Of a stretch of 8,759 nucleotides of DNA, positions 5,937 to 8,759 are shown piece after piece. Source of the DNA: Kuafuiihalomonas sp039024635 (GTDB lineage: Bacteria > Myxococcota > Kuafuiibacteriia > Kuafuiibacteriales > Kuafuiibacteriaceae); the NCBI GenBank assembly GCA_039024635.1, contig JBCCQA010000056.1, positions 1 to 8,759 of the forward strand, read 5' to 3'. The position numbers and the translations under genes are program-made. Positions within the stretch are counted from its first letter, which is position 1, and each line of letters begins with the position of its first letter. The notes under the pieces are model-generated. The model did no database searches. It saw nothing but the letters and a program-made list of their open reading frames with translations, and was not told where the DNA came from.

Positions 5937-7841
5937 TCACTCGTACTTGATGTCGTCGAGGTAGAAGGAATGGGGGCCGCCCGGGCCGGGAGAATCCAAG
6001 GCGAAGTAGAAGGCGCTCTTGATTCGAGAGAGGTTCTTCCCCCGTAGGTCGAAGCTGTATCGGGTCCACGCTCGGGTGAGCCTCGAGACCCTTTCTTGGC
6101 GGGACGAATCGAAGAAGGCGGCGTCTCTCATTACGAGCCCGAAGCCGAACTTGACCTCCATTCCGTCCAGATCGCTCCGAGCCCAAAAAGACAGCTCACT
6201 TGCGCCCTCCATGGACAGACCTCCTGGGCGCTCACCCCAGTCGTCCGGAGGGTCCAGCCATGCAAGCCCTGCCCATCCTCTTTCCGGACCATAGGACACT
6301 CTGAAGCTGGTCGAGCCCGAGTGCGGCGCCTCTGCCCACGAGGCGTCGACCGTCAGCGCTCGAGGGTCCCCCATGTAGCCGCCCGGAACGAAGGGCGTGT
6401 TCGCTGCTGGCTCCCCGTACACGATGGCTGGCAGCTGTGCCCTAGGAACATCGGCTTCGGCCGCTTCCGGAAGCGCCTCCAAGACCGCCGCGGGGGGTGC
6501 GGACTCTGCTGGCGGCGAGGATTCCGTCGCCAGGTCCCTGCCGACGGGGGCAGGGTCGGCGGGCGCGAGCCAAACCCCGACGGCCATAGCCGAGAGTAGG
6601 GCCGCTGTCCCCACCAAGAGGCCCAGCGCAAGAGCTGGACCGCGATGCCTGCTCGTCCAGCGTCGGGGCGAGCGAACGGAGTCCCTCAAAGAGGATTGGG
6701 CCGGACTCCGGCCCATCGGCAGATTCGCCAAACGCCGCTGAACCCGAGCGACTGAGGGTCGGTCTGCGGGGGCCGTCTCCAAACAGGACCTCAGCAGCTC
6801 CCCAACACCGCCCGGATCCTCCAGCGCCCGCGGCAGCTTCAAGTCTGGACACACCCCCGACAGTTTTTGGCGCACCAGCTTGATGCCTCTCTCTCGGTAC
6901 AAGGGCTCTCGAGCGAGCATCTCGTAGAAGACCTCGGCCCAAGCATAGACGTCGGCTGCAGGGGTCGGAGGCTCGGCGGCAAACTGCTCTGGCGCCATGT
7001 ACGCAGGCGTGCCCATCAAGACGCCAGTCGCCGTCTGGTACATGGCCATGGGCTCCGGGACCTTTGCGATTCCGAAGTCCAAGAGCTTGACGGAAGGAAA
7101 GAACGGAGTCGGCGAAGCTTCGTGTCCATCGAGCGCTCCAACGATCATGACGTTGTCCGGCTTGAGGTCTCGATGGACGACGCCCTCTTCATGCACGGCC
7201 TTCAGCGCATCGAGGAGCTGAAGACCAGCGGCGACCGCCTCCATGGGCTTCAGTGCGCGCTGCTCGAGGAACTGGGTCAGCGTCGGCCCCTCGAGCAGTT
7301 CCATGACGAAAGCTACCCGACGAGGCGAGTCCATCTCGATGAAGTCGTACACCTGGACGATGTTCGGATGCTGGATAGCAGCGACCAGCTTCGCCTCCCT
7401 CGTAAAGCGGGGAAGGTACAGAGGGTCCTCGCTGAGAAGCGGCTCCAAGACCTTCACCGCGACCTGACCACCGAGCTCCGTATGAACGGCTCGGTAGACG
7501 CAGCCCATACCGCCTCGCCCGATGATCTCGGTGAGCCGATAGTGGCCCAACACCTCGCCAAGCTCGGCCGGTAAAGGACGCTCCCGGGCGTCCGACGAAT
7601 CCGACCCTGAACCTGAGCGCTGGCCGTAGAGGCTCGGACCTATGATGGCGGACAAGCGTACGTCCTCTTCCAAAGCCGTACGGTTTAGACTCCTGGCCGC
7701 CCAGAGTTCATCTAAGGCCCGGGCAAGCGTCGGCTCGCGATCCCGGTAGGCCTGGAGTCGAAGCGCACGCTCAGAAGGACTCGCGTCTTCCAGCCGGTCG
7801 AAGGCCGCCATGAGTCGCGCGTATTCTTCGGCGTCACCCAT
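5937..7841 (-). CDS. Transmembrane Hanks-type Ser/Thr protein kinase with C-terminal jelly-roll domain
   Basis: A 634-residue protein from ATG 7841, chosen because GGGAG lies 8 bases upstream; the ATG at 7859 would add MSGSKT and has no Shine-Dalgarno. After a roughly 95-residue helical N-terminus comes a complete PknB-type kinase domain: GRGGMGCV loop 108-115, catalytic Lys130 (VAVK), Glu149, HRDLKPDN 223-230, DFG 255-257, and APE 283-285. All catalytic residues are present, so it should be active. A basic juxtamembrane stretch and one transmembrane segment (about 402-425) lead to a Pro/Ala-rich linker and a C-terminal domain (about 478-634). Its features (FVPGGYMGD, GASELSFWARS, AWTRYSFDL, SFYLDDIKYE) resemble CBM11/CIA30-type jelly rolls. 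The kinase faces the cytoplasm and the jelly roll the outside, suggesting a receptor for a glycan or envelope ligand (inference). It diverges from the TIR-nSTAND gene and leads the lipoprotein cluster. Confidence 0.95.
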   Translation of the reverse strand: MGDAEEYARLMAAFDRLEDASPSERALRLQAYRDREPTLARALDELWAARSLNRTALEEDVRLSAIIGPSLYGQRSGSGSDSSDARERPLPAELGEVLGHYRLTEIIGRGGMGCVYRAVHTELGGQVAVKVLEPLLSEDPLYLPRFTREAKLVAAIQHPNIVQVYDFIEMDSPRRVAFVMELLEGPTLTQFLEQRALKPMEAVAAGLQLLDALKAVHEEGVVHRDLKPDNVMIVGALDGHEASPTPFFPSVKLLDFGIAKVPEPMAMYQTATGVLMGTPAYMAPEQFAAEPPTPAADVYAWAEVFYEMLAREPLYRERGIKLVRQKLSGVCPDLKLPRALEDPGGVGELLRSCLETAPADRPSVARVQRRLANLPMGRSPAQSSLRDSVRSPRRWTSRHRGPALALGLLVGTAALLSAMAVGVWLAPADPAPVGRDLATESSPPAESAPPAAVLEALPEAAEADVPRAQLPAIVYGEPAANTPFVPGGYMGDPRALTVDASWAEAPHSGSTSFRVSYGPERGWAGLAWLDPPDDWGERPGGLSMEGASELSFWARSDLDGMEVKFGFGLVMRDAAFFDSSRQERVSRLTRAWTRYSFDLRGKNLSRIKSAFYFALDSPGPGGPHSFYLDDIKYE

Positions 7842-8000
7842 GGTCTTGCTCCCGCTCATACCGCAGGTCGACGAGCGCGTCCCGCCCCCAAGCTCCTCTA
7901 CGGATTCGCGACCCCGAACCCCTCATGCCTTCGTCCGATTGACCTCGGAACGGGTGGCCAAGACCTTGATGACCCGCCTAGGCTCAGCCTCTCGGGCTTC
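7842..8000. promoter_or_regulatory. Divergent intergenic region, kinase / TIR-nSTAND
   Basis: 159 bp separate the two divergent starts, so both promoters should lie here. I see no convincing -35/-10 pair or palindrome. GGGAG at 7849-7853 on the minus strand is the likely kinase ribosome-binding site. No strong Shine-Dalgarno precedes the GTG at 8001. Confidence 0.45.
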
Positions 8001-8759
8001 GTGGCGACTGTCTTCATCCATCATGCGCCCAGCGACGACGTCTTGGCGGCAAACCTGGCTCAGGCCCTACGCGCCGAGGGCTTCGACGGAGCGTACCTCC
8101 ATCGAAACGACGGGCGCCCCTCATGGCTTGAAGCTCTGACCCAAGGCCGCGAGACCTGTCGCGCAGTCATTGACCTCGTCACGGAGGCTTGGCTCGCGGA
8201 CGCCACCCTTCTCGAAGAGACCCATCAGGCCCAAAGACTGGGCAAGCCCACACTGAGCCTCTTGGCGATCGACGAGGACTCAAGGCTCGGAGCGGACGCG
8301 CGAGAACGTCTCGTTCAGCTGCGCCGCAGCTCGCCCGCGGTGCCCAAACCCAGGCGAGACAGCCCCCTTTTAGCCCCCAAGCTTCTGGCCATGCTTCGCG
8401 GTCTGGGCGCCCATGGGGGCTTCGGTCCCGATCCGTTTGTTTTCCCAATCGGCGCAGACATGCCTCCATATCGGGGCGCGCGCCCATTCGGAGACGAGGA
8501 TTCGGATGCCGCCCTCTTCTTCGGACGCGGTCGCGAGATAGTCGAGTGTCTCGAGCTGATGCGCGCCCAACGTGCTCGCCATGAAGTTCGGCCCGTGGTC
8601 TTTCTTGGGCCGGCTCGTTCAGGCAAGTCGTCCTTGGTTCTCGCCGGCCTTTTTCCGAGACTTCGGCGAGAGGCTCCGACATGGACCGTCCTCCGTCCTT
8701 TGCGAGCCGACTCCGATCCTCTTCTGGCCTTGGCAAGCGCGATCACCAGCACGCTCGCC
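8001..8759 (+). CDS. TIR-like domain plus nSTAND NTPase (3' partial)
   Basis: The frame runs off the right edge without a stop, leaving 253 visible residues. GTG 8001 is the only usable start: no ATG, GTG or TTG occurs in this frame in the intergenic region upstream. Residues 1-95 look like a TIR-type fold: (M)ATVFIHHAPSDD, LAQALRAEGF, CRAVIDLVTEAWLAD, Glu72/Glu73 at the place of the NADase glutamate, and LGKPTLSLLAID. Residues 155-253 match nSTAND1 NTPases: PYRGARPFGDED, ALFFGRGREI, Walker A GPARSGKS at 203-210, then LVLAGLFPRLRREAP and DPLLALASAI. The unseen part should hold Walker B, the helical lid and probably a repeat sensor. Such proteins act as NLR-like switches in phage defence or signalling; a TIR effector would hydrolyse NAD+ or make a signal from it (family knowledge, activity untested here). 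The TIR assignment is less certain than the NTPase. Confidence 0.8.
   Translation, partial: MATVFIHHAPSDDVLAANLAQALRAEGFDGAYLHRNDGRPSWLEALTQGRETCRAVIDLVTEAWLADATLLEETHQAQRLGKPTLSLLAIDEDSRLGADARERLVQLRRSSPAVPKPRRDSPLLAPKLLAMLRGLGAHGGFGPDPFVFPIGADMPPYRGARPFGDEDSDAALFFGRGREIVECLELMRAQRARHEVRPVVFLGPARSGKSSLVLAGLFPRLRREAPTWTVLRPLRADSDPLLALASAITSTLA

Noticed and set aside
6867..7574. Long plus-strand open frame of 235 codons
   Set aside because: It lies wholly opposite the kinase catalytic domain, which has every expected motif. The antisense translation is Arg/Leu/His-rich with no family pattern, as expected from GC-rich DNA.
8179..8736. Minus-strand 185-codon frame at the right edge
   Set aside because: It is antisense to the TIR-nSTAND frame, which shows a Walker A motif and nSTAND signature sequence.
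1..8759. CRISPR array or insertion sequence
   Set aside because: No regularly spaced repeats, transposase motifs or paired terminal inverted repeats were seen on either strand.

Overview
The window looks like accessory chromosome from a high-GC, predatory or multicellular-type proteobacterium, most likely a myxobacterium or relative. This is inferred from the third-position G/C bias, the membrane-anchored Hanks-type Ser/Thr kinase with an extracytoplasmic jelly-roll domain, and the TIR-nSTAND protein. No rRNA or housekeeping marker is present to fix the taxon.

Left part (1-2574, + strand): the C-terminal 857 residues of a PHP-phosphoesterase plus SMC/ABC-type ATPase of the kind databases call TrlF-like. 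Its 5' end is outside the window. Convergent with it (4326 down to 2656, - strand) is a small replication or transfer module. It has a 59-codon ORF, followed 20 bp later by a rolling-circle initiator/relaxase-like gene (N-terminal HTH plus a Rep_trans-type core). That gene is split by a single-base frameshift at a CCCC run (3592-3595). Repairing the shift gives one continuous 489-residue protein.

Middle (about 4327-5102): mostly non-coding and rich in inverted repeats. It holds a 15-bp direct repeat (4411 and 4508) flanking a strong hairpin (4471-4497). The first repeat copy overlaps a 20-bp match to the 3' end of a tmRNA/tRNA gene. It also holds a 61-codon basic protein gene (4559-4744) and two more perfect hairpins (4938-4957, 4997-5022). 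This is a plausible origin, oriT or attachment region for the Rep module.

Right part: a - strand cluster of Ser/Thr kinase (7841-5937), DUF4136-like lipoprotein (5831-5397) and a 95-codon hypothetical (5390-5103). Diverging from the kinase is the start of a TIR-domain plus nSTAND NTPase gene (8001 to the right edge, incomplete). It resembles NLR-like defence or signalling proteins.

Taken together, two probable conflict or defence ATPases (PHP-SMC at the left edge, TIR-nSTAND at the right) flank a decaying or recoded rolling-circle element and a kinase signalling cluster. The biggest open questions are the frameshifted initiator with its structured upstream region, and the kinase/TIR-nSTAND divergent pair.
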